DNA of 64,000 nt, from positions 22,013 through 86,012 of the forward strand of contig NZ_JACVEG010000012.1 in the NCBI RefSeq assembly GCF_014596725.1. Reading direction: 5' to 3'. Of this stretch, positions 9,151-16,547 are shown piece after piece. Source of the stretch: Vibrio sp. Y2-5. GTDB taxonomy: Bacteria > Pseudomonadota > Gammaproteobacteria > Enterobacterales > Vibrionaceae. The stretch's first letter is position 1, and each line of letters begins with the position of its first letter. The position numbers and the translations under genes are program-made. The notes beneath the pieces are model-generated. The model saw nothing but the letters and a program-made list of their open reading frames with translations. It was not told the origin of the DNA and ran no database searches.

Positions 9151-9912
9151 CTACCACCCCCACACGTCGGTAATACTCATGGCTGCAATAATTCCCAGAC
9201 ATGTCGCTAACGTCAGTAAACTCGCCATCACAAAACGGGCAATACCTATGTTTACAAAGCCTTTGAGCATATCTGCCACCGAGTTAATTAAAGGAAAGCC
9301 CGGCACTAACATAAGCACCGAGGAAGCCATAACTATGGTTGGTTTATTACCGAGTTGATAGATAACTGCTTGTGCGGAAATGACAGACGTAACAAAAGCG
9401 GTCGCAGCAAAGTTCAACAACGGATTGAAATGACGATGGCCAATTTCCTGACGAACAAACATACCAACAGCAGAAGCAATAAAGGTGATAGCAAATACCG
9501 TCCAATCACCACCAGCAAGGTGGGAAAAAGAGGAACAGGACAAACCGATCATCAACACGACTAACCAACGGTTGTAGCGCTCAGGGCTAATCTGATTAAG
9601 TTTTTTCTGCGCTAAGGAATGATCAAGCAGACCTTTTTCCATCATGATGCAAATACGCTGAATCTGTGTCACCGCACGCATGTTGATACCACGATCGGCG
9701 CAACGTCGAGTTGTCGTAATACAGTGATCACTTTCCAGAGTCGTGACAACTAAAGATCCGGCTGAGAGTGAAACTTCCACTTCGGTCATGCCACAGGCAC
9801 GCCCCATCCTTTCCATGATCCCAACCACCAAAGCACTTTCAGCGCCATGAGCTAGTAACATTTGACCTGCTTGTGCGATTAACCTTGATACGGCTCTCTG
9901 TCTGGATGCCAT
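9151..9912 (-). CDS. yjjP: ThrE-family exporter subunit, N-terminal half (YjjP)
   Basis: A 253-residue DUF1212/ThrE N-terminal protein. A cytoplasmic N-terminal domain (about 1-110; AHGAESALVV and SLSAGSLVVT segments) is followed by about four to five membrane helices. In single-chain ThrE carriers this domain is fused to the YjjB-like part; here they are separate adjacent genes. It is the first gene of a yjjP-yjjB-(folA) minus-strand unit. A transport role is inferred from the family only. Confidence 0.88.
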   Translation of the reverse strand: MASRQRAVSRLIAQAGQMLLAHGAESALVVGIMERMGRACGMTEVEVSLSAGSLVVTTLESDHCITTTRRCADRGINMRAVTQIQRICIMMEKGLLDHSLAQKKLNQISPERYNRWLVVLMIGLSCSSFSHLAGGDWTVFAITFIASAVGMFVRQEIGHRHFNPLLNFAATAFVTSVISAQAVIYQLGNKPTIVMASSVLMLVPGFPLINSVADMLKGFVNIGIARFVMASLLTLATCLGIIAAMSITDVWGW

Positions 9913-9994
9913 GATTCCTTTCCTAACGTCCTAAGGGTAAAAATTGCGAAACTCTAGTTTGCATGAAAATCATATCGTGAAATATGATTTAGAC

Positions 9995-10024
9995 ACAAAA
10001 AAGCCGCAATAAATCATTGCGGCT
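9995..10024 (-). terminator. Terminator of the rplU-rpmA-obgE operon
   Basis: On the minus strand a 9-bp stem (10016-10024 with 10002-10010) is followed by a T-run. It lies 18 bp past the obgE stop. A second AT-rich inverted repeat lies next to it at about 9967-9990. Confidence 0.88.
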
Positions 10025-10041
10025 AAATTCAGTTGGCAGAA

Positions 10042-11217
10042 CTATTCACGAACATAGATAACGTGACCGTCATCTTCTTCATCGTCCCAGTCATCCCAAT
10101 CGTCGTCATCATCTTCAGTGACAACATTGCGGCCAGCCATTGCGTCTTTGTGGTAATCATCCCACATAAACTCAACTTTCTGCTCTTCACTTAGCTCTTC
10201 TTCTGCACGAGGTAGAGTTTCCATAAAGTCTGCCAGCTCACGACAAAGTTCTGCAGTACCTTGTTTGTTCACCGCTGAAATCTTGAAGTGTGGACCTTCC
10301 CACGCTAGCGCCTCTAAGATCTCTTGGATCTTTTCATCCGCCTCTTCTTCAAGCATCAGATCCGTTTTGTTAAACACTAACCAAACTGGCTTCTTCGCTA
10401 GTTTTTCGCTGTATTGCTCAAGCTCATCCATAATGGTCAGAGCGTTTTGTGCAGGCTCACTTCCATCAATAGGTAAAATATCGATCATGTGCAGCAACAC
10501 GCGACAACGCTCTAGGTGTTTCAAGAAACGAATACCTAGACCAGCGCCTTCTGCAGCACCTTCGATCAACCCAGGAATGTCAGCAACAACAAAGCTTTTC
10601 TCAGGTACAACACTCACTACACCCAAGCTTGGGATTAATGTGGTAAATGGGTAGTCTGCAACCTTTGGTTTCGCTGCAGATACAGAGCGAATAAAGGTCG
10701 ATTTACCAGCGTTTGGCAAACCTAACATACCTACATCAGCAAGCAACAATAGCTCTAGGCGTAGTTCACGAACTTCACCTTTAGTACCCATTGTCTTCTG
10801 ACGTGGAGCGCGGTTTACAGACGATTTAAAACGGGTGTTACCAAGACCGTGCCAGCCGCCCTTAGCAATCATCACTTTCTTGCCATGTTCAGCCACTTCA
10901 CCAACGATTTCATTGGTGTGAATATCCACTGCACGAGTGCCTACTGGCACTTTCAGAGTAATGTCTTTACCACGTTTACCCGTACAGTTACCGCCACTGC
11001 CGTTTTGGCCACGTTCTGCCGCGTAAAAACGCTGGAAACGATAGTCAACCAGTGTATTTAAGTTCTCATCAGCTTCGATGTAGACATCGCCACCATCGCC
11101 GCCGTCGCCACCATCGGGGCCACCTTTCGTTACGAATTTTTCACGCCAAAAGCTAACAACGCCGTTACCGCCATCGCCCGCTTCGACTTTAATTACCGCT
11201 TCATCAACGAATTTCAT
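10042..11217 (-). CDS. obgE: Ribosome-associated GTPase ObgE/CgtA
   Basis: A 391-residue essential Obg GTPase involved in 50S maturation and stringent control. The glycine-rich Obg fold (about 1-158, many GG/DGG repeats) precedes the G domain: G1 GLPNAGKS, switch and G3 DIPG, G4 NKTD. The C-terminal tail is very acidic, with Asp/Trp repeats from about residue 370. It follows rplU and rpmA after a 223-bp gap that holds a terminator, so it likely has its own promoter as well. Confidence 0.97.
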   Translation of the reverse strand: MKFVDEAVIKVEAGDGGNGVVSFWREKFVTKGGPDGGDGGDGGDVYIEADENLNTLVDYRFQRFYAAERGQNGSGGNCTGKRGKDITLKVPVGTRAVDIHTNEIVGEVAEHGKKVMIAKGGWHGLGNTRFKSSVNRAPRQKTMGTKGEVRELRLELLLLADVGMLGLPNAGKSTFIRSVSAAKPKVADYPFTTLIPSLGVVSVVPEKSFVVADIPGLIEGAAEGAGLGIRFLKHLERCRVLLHMIDILPIDGSEPAQNALTIMDELEQYSEKLAKKPVWLVFNKTDLMLEEEADEKIQEILEALAWEGPHFKISAVNKQGTAELCRELADFMETLPRAEEELSEEQKVEFMWDDYHKDAMAGRNVVTEDDDDDWDDWDDEEDDGHVIYVRE

Positions 11218-11388
11218 TACTTACTCCGCATTACTTGCGTTGCAATATCACTTACTACCAGTGATATAAATTTTAGCAGATCCAGATTCATCGCGTTGAC
11301 GAGAGATCTAAAGCTACATATTGGAACAGATAAGAAGAGACTCTATATTCTTCTACTGAAGAACCCCTTCTTTTTTGTTCTGCATAAA

Positions 11389-11419
11389 TAAAAAACCCCA
11401 CCGTAACGGTAGGGCTTTT
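11389..11419 (-). terminator. Terminator after rpmA
   Basis: Minus-strand hairpin (11407-11414 with 11396-11403, TTA loop) followed by a T-run. It sits between rpmA and obgE and probably lowers obgE expression relative to the ribosomal proteins. Confidence 0.85.
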
Positions 11420-11440
11420 GAATTCAGTTAGGTATTAAAT

Positions 11441-11698
11441 TTATTCAGCTTCGATGCTAACAAATTTACGGTTTTTAGGACCTTTAACTTCAAATTTCAC
11501 TTTACCTTCAGTAAGAGCGAAAAGAGTGTGGTCTTTACCGATACCAACGTTAGTGCCAGCGTGGAACTTAGTACCACGTTGACGAACGATGATGTTACCT
11601 GCTAATACAGATTCACCACCGAAACGCTTAACACCAAGACGTTTACTTTCTGAATCACGGCCGTTACGAGTAGAACCGCCAGCTTTTTTGTGTGCCAT
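11441..11698 (-). CDS. rpmA: 50S ribosomal protein L27
   Basis: An 85-residue large-subunit protein whose N-terminal tail reaches the peptidyl-transferase centre. It starts MAHKKAGGSTRNGRDSESKR, the standard proteobacterial N-terminus without the cleaved extension of Firmicutes. The core GGESVLAGNIIVRQRGTKFH matches L27. It lies 21 bp after rplU. Confidence 0.99.
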   Translation of the reverse strand: MAHKKAGGSTRNGRDSESKRLGVKRFGGESVLAGNIIVRQRGTKFHAGTNVGIGKDHTLFALTEGKVKFEVKGPKNRKFVSIEAE

Positions 11699-11719
11699 TG
11701 TTAAACTCTCCTAAGTTAC

Positions 11720-12031
11720 TTAAGCGTTGATGCCAGTAATTTTCACTTCAGTGAACCACTGACGGTGGCCTTGTTGTTTACGAGAGTGCTTACGACGACG
11801 GAACTTAACGATTTTAACTTTATCGCCACGGCCGTGTTGTACTACTTCAGCAGTAATTTTACCGCCTTCAACAAGAGGTGCACCAACAGTGATTTCTTCA
11901 CCGTTAGCAACTAGAAGAACTTTATCAAATTCAACAGTTGCACCAGTTTCAACGTCTAATTTCTCTAAACGAAGAGTTTGACCTTCGCTTACACGGTGTT
12001 GTTTACCACCAGATTGGAAAACAGCGTACAT
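11720..12031 (-). CDS. rplU: 50S ribosomal protein L21
   Basis: A 103-residue 23S rRNA-binding protein, identical in length to E. coli L21. It starts MYAVFQSGGKQHRVSEGQ and has the basic KFRRRKHSRKQQGHRQ segment near the C-terminus. It is the first gene of the rplU-rpmA(-obgE) operon, divergent from ispB, with a good sigma-70-like promoter 84 bp upstream. Confidence 0.99.
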   Translation of the reverse strand: MYAVFQSGGKQHRVSEGQTLRLEKLDVETGATVEFDKVLLVANGEEITVGAPLVEGGKITAEVVQHGRGDKVKIVKFRRRKHSRKQQGHRQWFTEVKITGINA

Positions 12032-12114
12032 ATTTTACTCCGCTCTTTCCGCACAGCCTATGCTATATGTGAGCAATGAGGGTGTGCGCTAAACTAATCA
12101 TCAATAGGGCGCAG

Positions 12115-12143
12115 ATTCTACGTGAATGATGGTCCTATGACAA
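12115..12143 (-). promoter_or_regulatory. Predicted sigma-70 promoter of rplU
   Basis: On the minus strand: -35 TTGTCA (12143-12138), a 17-bp spacer and -10 TAGAAT (12120-12115). Spacing is ideal and each box is one or two bases from consensus. The transcript would have a leader of about 75-80 nt before the rplU start. Confidence 0.7.
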
Positions 12144-12153
12144 GCCATATTTT

Positions 12154-12182
12154 AAAAAAATTGGCGAAAAGCTAATCGCCAA
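12154..12182 (-). terminator. Intrinsic terminator upstream of the rplU promoter, no gene assigned
   Basis: Minus-strand hairpin TTGGCGA/TCGCCAA (12182-12176 with 12167-12161, eight-base loop) followed at once by seven T residues. It lies just upstream of the rplU -35 box and downstream of nothing annotated on this strand. It either insulates the rplU promoter from antisense transcription or ends a short unannotated RNA. Confidence 0.65.
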
Positions 12183-12299
12183 ACAAAAGTGCCGCAATCA
12201 TGCCTTTATGGCGTGTATTAATCAATGCTTTTTAGTGTATTATTCAACAATTCTAGAAGACAAAATGCCTTACAAGCTCTAACTTCAGCCGGATGTACA

Positions 12300-13271
12300 A
12301 TGGATTTTAAAGCTATCCAAGCGCTTACTGCCGATGACATGGCAAAAGTGAATGAAACAATTCAAGCTCAGCTCAACTCTGATGTCTCTTTGATCAATCA
12401 ACTCGGGTTCTATATTGTCGGTAGTGGCGGCAAGCGTCTCAGACCTTTACTAGCAGTGTTATCAGCCAAAGCTCTTGGTTACGAAGGTACTGCGCATACG
12501 ACTGCCGCGGCATTCATCGAATTTATTCATACAGCAACCCTGTTGCACGACGATGTCGTCGATGAATCAGACATGCGTCGAGGCAAAGAAACTGCCAATG
12601 CAGCATTTGGAAATGCAGCTAGCGTGTTGGTCGGTGATTTTATCTATACGCGTTCATTTCAGATGATGACAGAACTAGGATCAATGAAGATCCTTAAGCT
12701 CATGAGCGATGCAGTAAACGTGATTGCGGAAGGTGAAGTTCAACAATTAATGAACTGCAATGATCCGAATACCACTGAAGAGCTGTACATGCAGGTCATC
12801 TATTCTAAAACTGCCCGTTTGTTCGAAGCGGCAACCCAAATCGGGGCGATTTTGGTTGATGCTCCAGAAGACGTAGAAACCGCTTTGCAGAATTACGGTA
12901 AATATTTAGGTACTGCATTCCAGCTAATCGACGACGTGATGGATTACACTTCAGATGGCGAGGAAATGGGTAAAAATGTCGGCGATGACCTCGCAGAAGG
13001 CAAGCCTACTCTTCCCCTACTACATGCAATGCGTAATGGTACTCCAGAACAAGCTGAAATGATTCGCGAAGCAATTGAACATGCAAACGGTATGGAACGT
13101 CTTAACGATATCCTCGCGGCAATGGAACAAGCAGGTTCCCTAACGTATACCGTGAACAAAGCTTTAGAAGAAGCGGATAAAGCCATTGCTCAGCTCGCCG
13201 TTTTACCAGAGAGTGAATATAAACAGGCATTAGTTACTCTCGCGCACATGGCAGTGAATCGCAGTAAGTAA
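12300..13271 (+). CDS. ispB: Octaprenyl diphosphate synthase
   Basis: A 323-residue trans-prenyltransferase that makes the C40 side chain of ubiquinone and menaquinone. The two Asp-rich Mg/diphosphate motifs are present: DDVVD in LLHDDVVDESD and DDVMD in QLIDDVMDYTS. GSGGKRLRPLL near the N-terminus is the family signature. ATG 12300 (MDFKAIQAL) gives the family length; the in-frame extension to 12225 covers the promoter region and was rejected. It is divergent from rplU, as in E. coli. Confidence 0.96.
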   Translation: MDFKAIQALTADDMAKVNETIQAQLNSDVSLINQLGFYIVGSGGKRLRPLLAVLSAKALGYEGTAHTTAAAFIEFIHTATLLHDDVVDESDMRRGKETANAAFGNAASVLVGDFIYTRSFQMMTELGSMKILKLMSDAVNVIAEGEVQQLMNCNDPNTTEELYMQVIYSKTARLFEAATQIGAILVDAPEDVETALQNYGKYLGTAFQLIDDVMDYTSDGEEMGKNVGDDLAEGKPTLPLLHAMRNGTPEQAEMIREAIEHANGMERLNDILAAMEQAGSLTYTVNKALEEADKAIAQLAVLPESEYKQALVTLAHMAVNRSK

Positions 13272-13288
13272 GAATAAATAAGTAGTCA

Positions 13289-13319
13289 TAAAAAAAAGCC
13301 GCTCCATCTGGGAGCGGCT
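13289..13319 (-). terminator. Terminator of mdh (convergent with ispB)
   Basis: A perfect 9-bp stem, AGCCGCTCC paired with GGAGCGGCT (13297-13305 and 13311-13319). On the minus strand it is followed by eight T residues. It may also stop ispB transcripts. Confidence 0.9.
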
Positions 13320-13341
13320 AGAAAATTATTTAAACACAGAA

Positions 13342-14274
13342 TTACTTAACGAACTCAACACCTGTTTGAATATCGCCATTAAGTGTTTCTAACATGTCAT
13401 CCAATGCCGCTTTTTCAAACTGGCTAAGAGGACCATAGCTCAACACTTCTTCTACTCCGTTTTTACCCAACTTGACTGGTTGAGCAAAGAAAGGTGCATG
13501 TTCACCGTTACCTTCAACATAAGCGTATTCAATAACATCTTCACCTTGTAGAGCTTTAACTAAAGACAAACCGAATCGGCAAGCCGCTTGTCCCATAGAT
13601 AGCGTTGCACTACCGCCACCCGCTTTTGCTTCTACAACTTCTGTACCTGCATTTTGAATACGCTTGGTCAATGCTTCCACTTCTGCATCCGTAAATTCAA
13701 CACCTTCTACTTGAGAAAGAAGAGGAAGAATCGTCACACCAGAGTGACCACCAATCACAGGAACACGAACATCACCTGGGTCTTTCTGCTTTAATTCTGC
13801 AACGAAAGTCTCAGCACGAATAACGTCCAGAGTCGTAACACCAAACAGCCTGCGTTTATCGTAAACACCCGCTTTTTTCAAAACTTCAGCAGCAATAGGA
13901 ACTGTGGTATTCACTGGATTAGTGATAATACCCACACACGCATTTGGACAAACTACTGCAATGCGCTCTGCCAGAGATCTTACAATTCCAGCATTCACAT
14001 TGAATAGATCCGCACGATCCATGCCCGGTTTACGAGCAACACCAGCAGAAATTAAAACAACATCAGAGCCTTCAAGAGCAGGAGTTGGATCTTCACCACA
14101 ATAACCCTTTATAGAAACAGGGGTTGGTATATGACTTAAGTCTGCGGCAACACCCGGTGTCACCGGCGCGATATCATACAGAGCAAGATCTGAACCTGCT
14201 GGTAAGCGGTTTTTAAGCAATAAAGCGAGGGCTTGACCGATGCCACCAGCGGCACCAATTACAGAGACTTTCAT
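13342..14274 (-). CDS. mdh: NAD-dependent malate dehydrogenase
   Basis: A 310-residue TCA-cycle enzyme interconverting malate and oxaloacetate. The NAD-binding GAAGGIGQ motif is at residues 7-14. The substrate Arg segment is near ARKPGMDRADL and the catalytic His is in IGGHSGVTILP. It belongs to the E. coli/mitochondrial type, not the LDH-like type. AAGGAGAACGATA precedes the ATG as a strong ribosome-binding site. It is divergent from argR, as in E. coli. Confidence 0.98.
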   Translation of the reverse strand: MKVSVIGAAGGIGQALALLLKNRLPAGSDLALYDIAPVTPGVAADLSHIPTPVSIKGYCGEDPTPALEGSDVVLISAGVARKPGMDRADLFNVNAGIVRSLAERIAVVCPNACVGIITNPVNTTVPIAAEVLKKAGVYDKRRLFGVTTLDVIRAETFVAELKQKDPGDVRVPVIGGHSGVTILPLLSQVEGVEFTDAEVEALTKRIQNAGTEVVEAKAGGGSATLSMGQAACRFGLSLVKALQGEDVIEYAYVEGNGEHAPFFAQPVKLGKNGVEEVLSYGPLSQFEKAALDDMLETLNGDIQTGVEFVK

Positions 14275-14597
14275 TATCGTTCTCCTTGTGAGTTTTTCTC
14301 TTATTTATGTTTTGTAGGGTAGTGTAATATCTGACCAAAAAATTATAGTAATCACAAGTTGATTACAAACAGTTAACGCCAGCTTTGCGACCTCGAACAC
14401 TTCCTCGTCAACTCGCCAATCGTTAACTAAGTATTGACATATCCCTTGCCCTCTTAAATCTTCCTTTTTTCTCTATCAATGAGCCTGAATTCTATCGATT
14501 TAAAGTGACCTTTAAGACAGTTTTAAACCTTAATTTGCCTGTAAGTGAATATCTATGCGAGAATATGCACCATTATTGAATTAGTGGTAACAAAAAT
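14275..14597. other. Divergent mdh/argR control region (323 bp)
   Basis: No gene is seen here. On the minus strand a perfect TATAAT (14347-14342) could be the mdh -10 box, with only a weak TTTGTA at the -35 position 16 bp away; a TGTGA half-site overlaps the spacer. The argR-proximal end carries a candidate pair of ARG boxes. The middle (about 14370-14520) shows nothing I can assign. Confidence 0.6.
14544..14581 (+). promoter_or_regulatory. Candidate tandem ARG boxes (argR autoregulation)
   Basis: Two 18-bp sites, 14544-14561 and 14564-14581, separated by 2 bp. The first has a perfect TGAAT half-site and a degenerate second half (ATGCG for ATTCA). The second has ATTGA and TGCAC halves. They end 16 bp before the argR start. 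Tandem ARG boxes in front of argR are known in E. coli; these matches are partial, so the call is tentative. Confidence 0.4.
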
Positions 14598-15068
14598 ATG
14601 CGTAGTGCAGATAAACAAGACAACCTAGTCCGCGCTTTTAAAGCTTTATTAAAAGAAGAACGATTTGGCTCTCAAGGCGATATCGTTGACGCTCTAAAAA
14701 ATGAAGGCTTTGACAATATTAACCAATCTAAAGTCTCCCGTATGCTTACGAAGTTCGGTGCTGTGCGCACACGTAACGCAAAAATGGAAATGGTTTACTG
14801 CTTACCTGCTGAATTAGGCGTTCCGACTGTATCAAGCTCGCTGCGGGAACTGGTTCTGGATGTTGACTACAACAATGCACTCGTCGTGATCCATACTGGC
14901 CCTGGTGCTGCCCAACTTATCGCTCGTTTACTTGACTCTCTAGGTAAATCTGAAGGTATCCTTGGCGTTGTCGCTGGTGACGATACTATCTTCATTACCC
15001 CTACGCTGAATATTACAACTAAACAGCTATTTACTTCTGTTTGTGAACTGTTTGAGTACGCTGGCTAA
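14598..15068 (+). CDS. argR: Arginine repressor
   Basis: A 156-residue, L-arginine-dependent hexameric repressor of arginine biosynthesis, also an accessory factor in Xer recombination in E. coli. The N-terminal winged helix (about 1-75) contains the recognition segment NQSKVSRMLTKFGAVRTRN. The C-terminal domain has the conserved GDDTIF arginine-binding segment. Length equals E. coli ArgR. Confidence 0.97.
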   Translation: MRSADKQDNLVRAFKALLKEERFGSQGDIVDALKNEGFDNINQSKVSRMLTKFGAVRTRNAKMEMVYCLPAELGVPTVSSSLRELVLDVDYNNALVVIHTGPGAAQLIARLLDSLGKSEGILGVVAGDDTIFITPTLNITTKQLFTSVCELFEYAG

Positions 15069-15436
15069 ATAGCTATCTGAGTGTAACTCATTAATCGCTA
15101 TACATTATTACCTTTCTAGAAGTCACGTACTGGGATCAAGGCGTGACTTTTTCTTATCTATAATCCTCAGAATCAACCATTGTTTGCTCACCCAAAAGTA
15201 GCGCAACTGATTAATTACAAAGTTTATACATCATTAAACAAATCATTCTAAGTTTGTGGTAATACTTAGCTTTTATGACTACATTTTTAAACATCACTAT
15301 TATTATGTGACGTTTTTTTGCTATTATCCTGACACTTTTTCAACATAAGGATTGAAAAAGCTATTGTTTCTCATGAAGAAACGACCAAAGCAGCTACACT
15401 TGTTTTGGAGAATTATGAATGAAGGAAGGGAAATTC
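15069..15436. other. argR-TRAP intergenic region (368 bp)
   Basis: It holds the argR terminator at 15120-15153 and an AT-rich stretch (15160-15340) expected to carry the promoter of the transporter gene. I see no RNA gene. A 25-codon ORF at 15373-15450 has no ribosome-binding site and was not called. Confidence 0.6.
15120..15153 (+). terminator. Terminator of argR
   Basis: An 8-bp stem AAGTCACG/CGTGACTT (15120-15127 with 15142-15149) with a 14-base loop, ending in a T-run. Confidence 0.8.
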
Positions 15437-16405
15437 ATGGCATTGAATAAAATCATAAAGGTCGGCGCTATTGCTGCAACAATCCTTGGTGCAGGCGCAG
15501 TTAACGCTCAAGAGTTCATCACTATTGGTACCGGTTCTGTCACTGGTGTTTATTACCCAACGGGTGGTGCAATCTGTAAGCTTGTTAACAAAGACCGTAA
15601 AGAACACAACATTCGCTGCTCTGTAGAATCTACTGGCGGTTCTATTTACAACGTAAATACAATTCGTTCAGGTGAACTTGATTTCGGTATCGTGCAGTCA
15701 GACTGGCAATACCACGGCTACAACGGAACAAGTGAATTTGCAGAACAAGGCCCATTCAAAAAATTACGCGCGATGTTCTCTCTTCACACAGAACCTTTTA
15801 ACATCATCGCCCGCTCTGACTCAGGTATTAACGGTGTAGCAGATCTTGCTGGTAAACGTGTAAACATTGGTAACCCAGGCTCTGGTGACCGTGCCACAAT
15901 GCAAGTTGTTATGGATGCATTTGGCTGGACGAATGATAGCTTCAAATTGGCTTCTGAACTAAAAGGTTCTGAGCGCTCTCAAGCATTGTGTGATAACAAA
16001 ATCGACGCATTCATCTACATGGTTGGTCACCCAAACGGCTCAATCAAAGAAGCGACAACCTCATGTGACGCTAAGCTAGTTCCAGCAACAGGCGAGCAGA
16101 TCGATAAGATCGTTGCGGGCAACCCATACTACGCATACACCACAGTTCCTGCGGGTATGTACCGTGGTACAGATCAGGATGTGAAGAGCTTCGGTGTAGC
16201 TGCGACTCTAGTAACAACATCTGATGTTTCAGATGAAGTCGCTTACAACGTCGCAAAAGCAGTATTCGAAAACTTCGAAACTTTCACTCGTTTGCACCCT
16301 GCATTTGCAAACCTGAAGAAAGAAGACATGGTTAAAGCGGGTCTTTCTATCCCACTTCATCCAGGTGCTGTGAAGTACTACAAAGAAATCGGTCTGCTAA
16401 AATAA
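15437..16405 (+). CDS. TAXI-family TRAP transporter solute-binding protein
   Basis: A 322-residue periplasmic binding protein of the TAXI class of tripartite ATP-independent transporters. The signal peptide ends after AVNA (about residue 24). The mature N-terminus carries the TAXI signature ITIGTGSVTGVYYPTGG. Later segments with ESTGGS, NPGSGDRATMQ and LHPGAVKYYKE are typical of the class. The ligand is unknown; related proteins bind small carboxylates such as glutamate or 2-oxoglutarate. ATG 15437 was chosen because GGAAGGG lies 7-13 bases upstream. The permease gene follows after a hairpin. Confidence 0.92.
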   Translation: MALNKIIKVGAIAATILGAGAVNAQEFITIGTGSVTGVYYPTGGAICKLVNKDRKEHNIRCSVESTGGSIYNVNTIRSGELDFGIVQSDWQYHGYNGTSEFAEQGPFKKLRAMFSLHTEPFNIIARSDSGINGVADLAGKRVNIGNPGSGDRATMQVVMDAFGWTNDSFKLASELKGSERSQALCDNKIDAFIYMVGHPNGSIKEATTSCDAKLVPATGEQIDKIVAGNPYYAYTTVPAGMYRGTDQDVKSFGVAATLVTTSDVSDEVAYNVAKAVFENFETFTRLHPAFANLKKEDMVKAGLSIPLHPGAVKYYKEIGLLK

Positions 16406-16420
16406 TTACTAGCAACTCCG

Positions 16421-16451
16421 ACAATAAGGGGGCTTAGTGCCTCCTTATTGT
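16421..16451 (+). terminator. Stem-loop between TRAP binding protein and permease
   Basis: A 9-bp stem ACAATAAGG/CCTTATTGT (16421-16429 with 16443-16451) with an apical GGC/GCC extension. The T-run is poor, so it more likely protects the upstream mRNA or terminates partly, giving more binding protein than permease. Confidence 0.6.
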
Positions 16452-16547
16452 TAATCTCTATTTACGTTCAATATTTTGGGTTTTCGCTCACATTTAGAAA
16501 ACCTCTCTTCGTTGTAACTCTTTACCATCATTAAAAGGATAATGTAC

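Noticed and set aside
15373..15450. 25-codon ORF overlapping the start of the TAXI binding protein, possible leader peptide
   Set aside because: There is no Shine-Dalgarno sequence before it and its composition shows no regulatory codon run.
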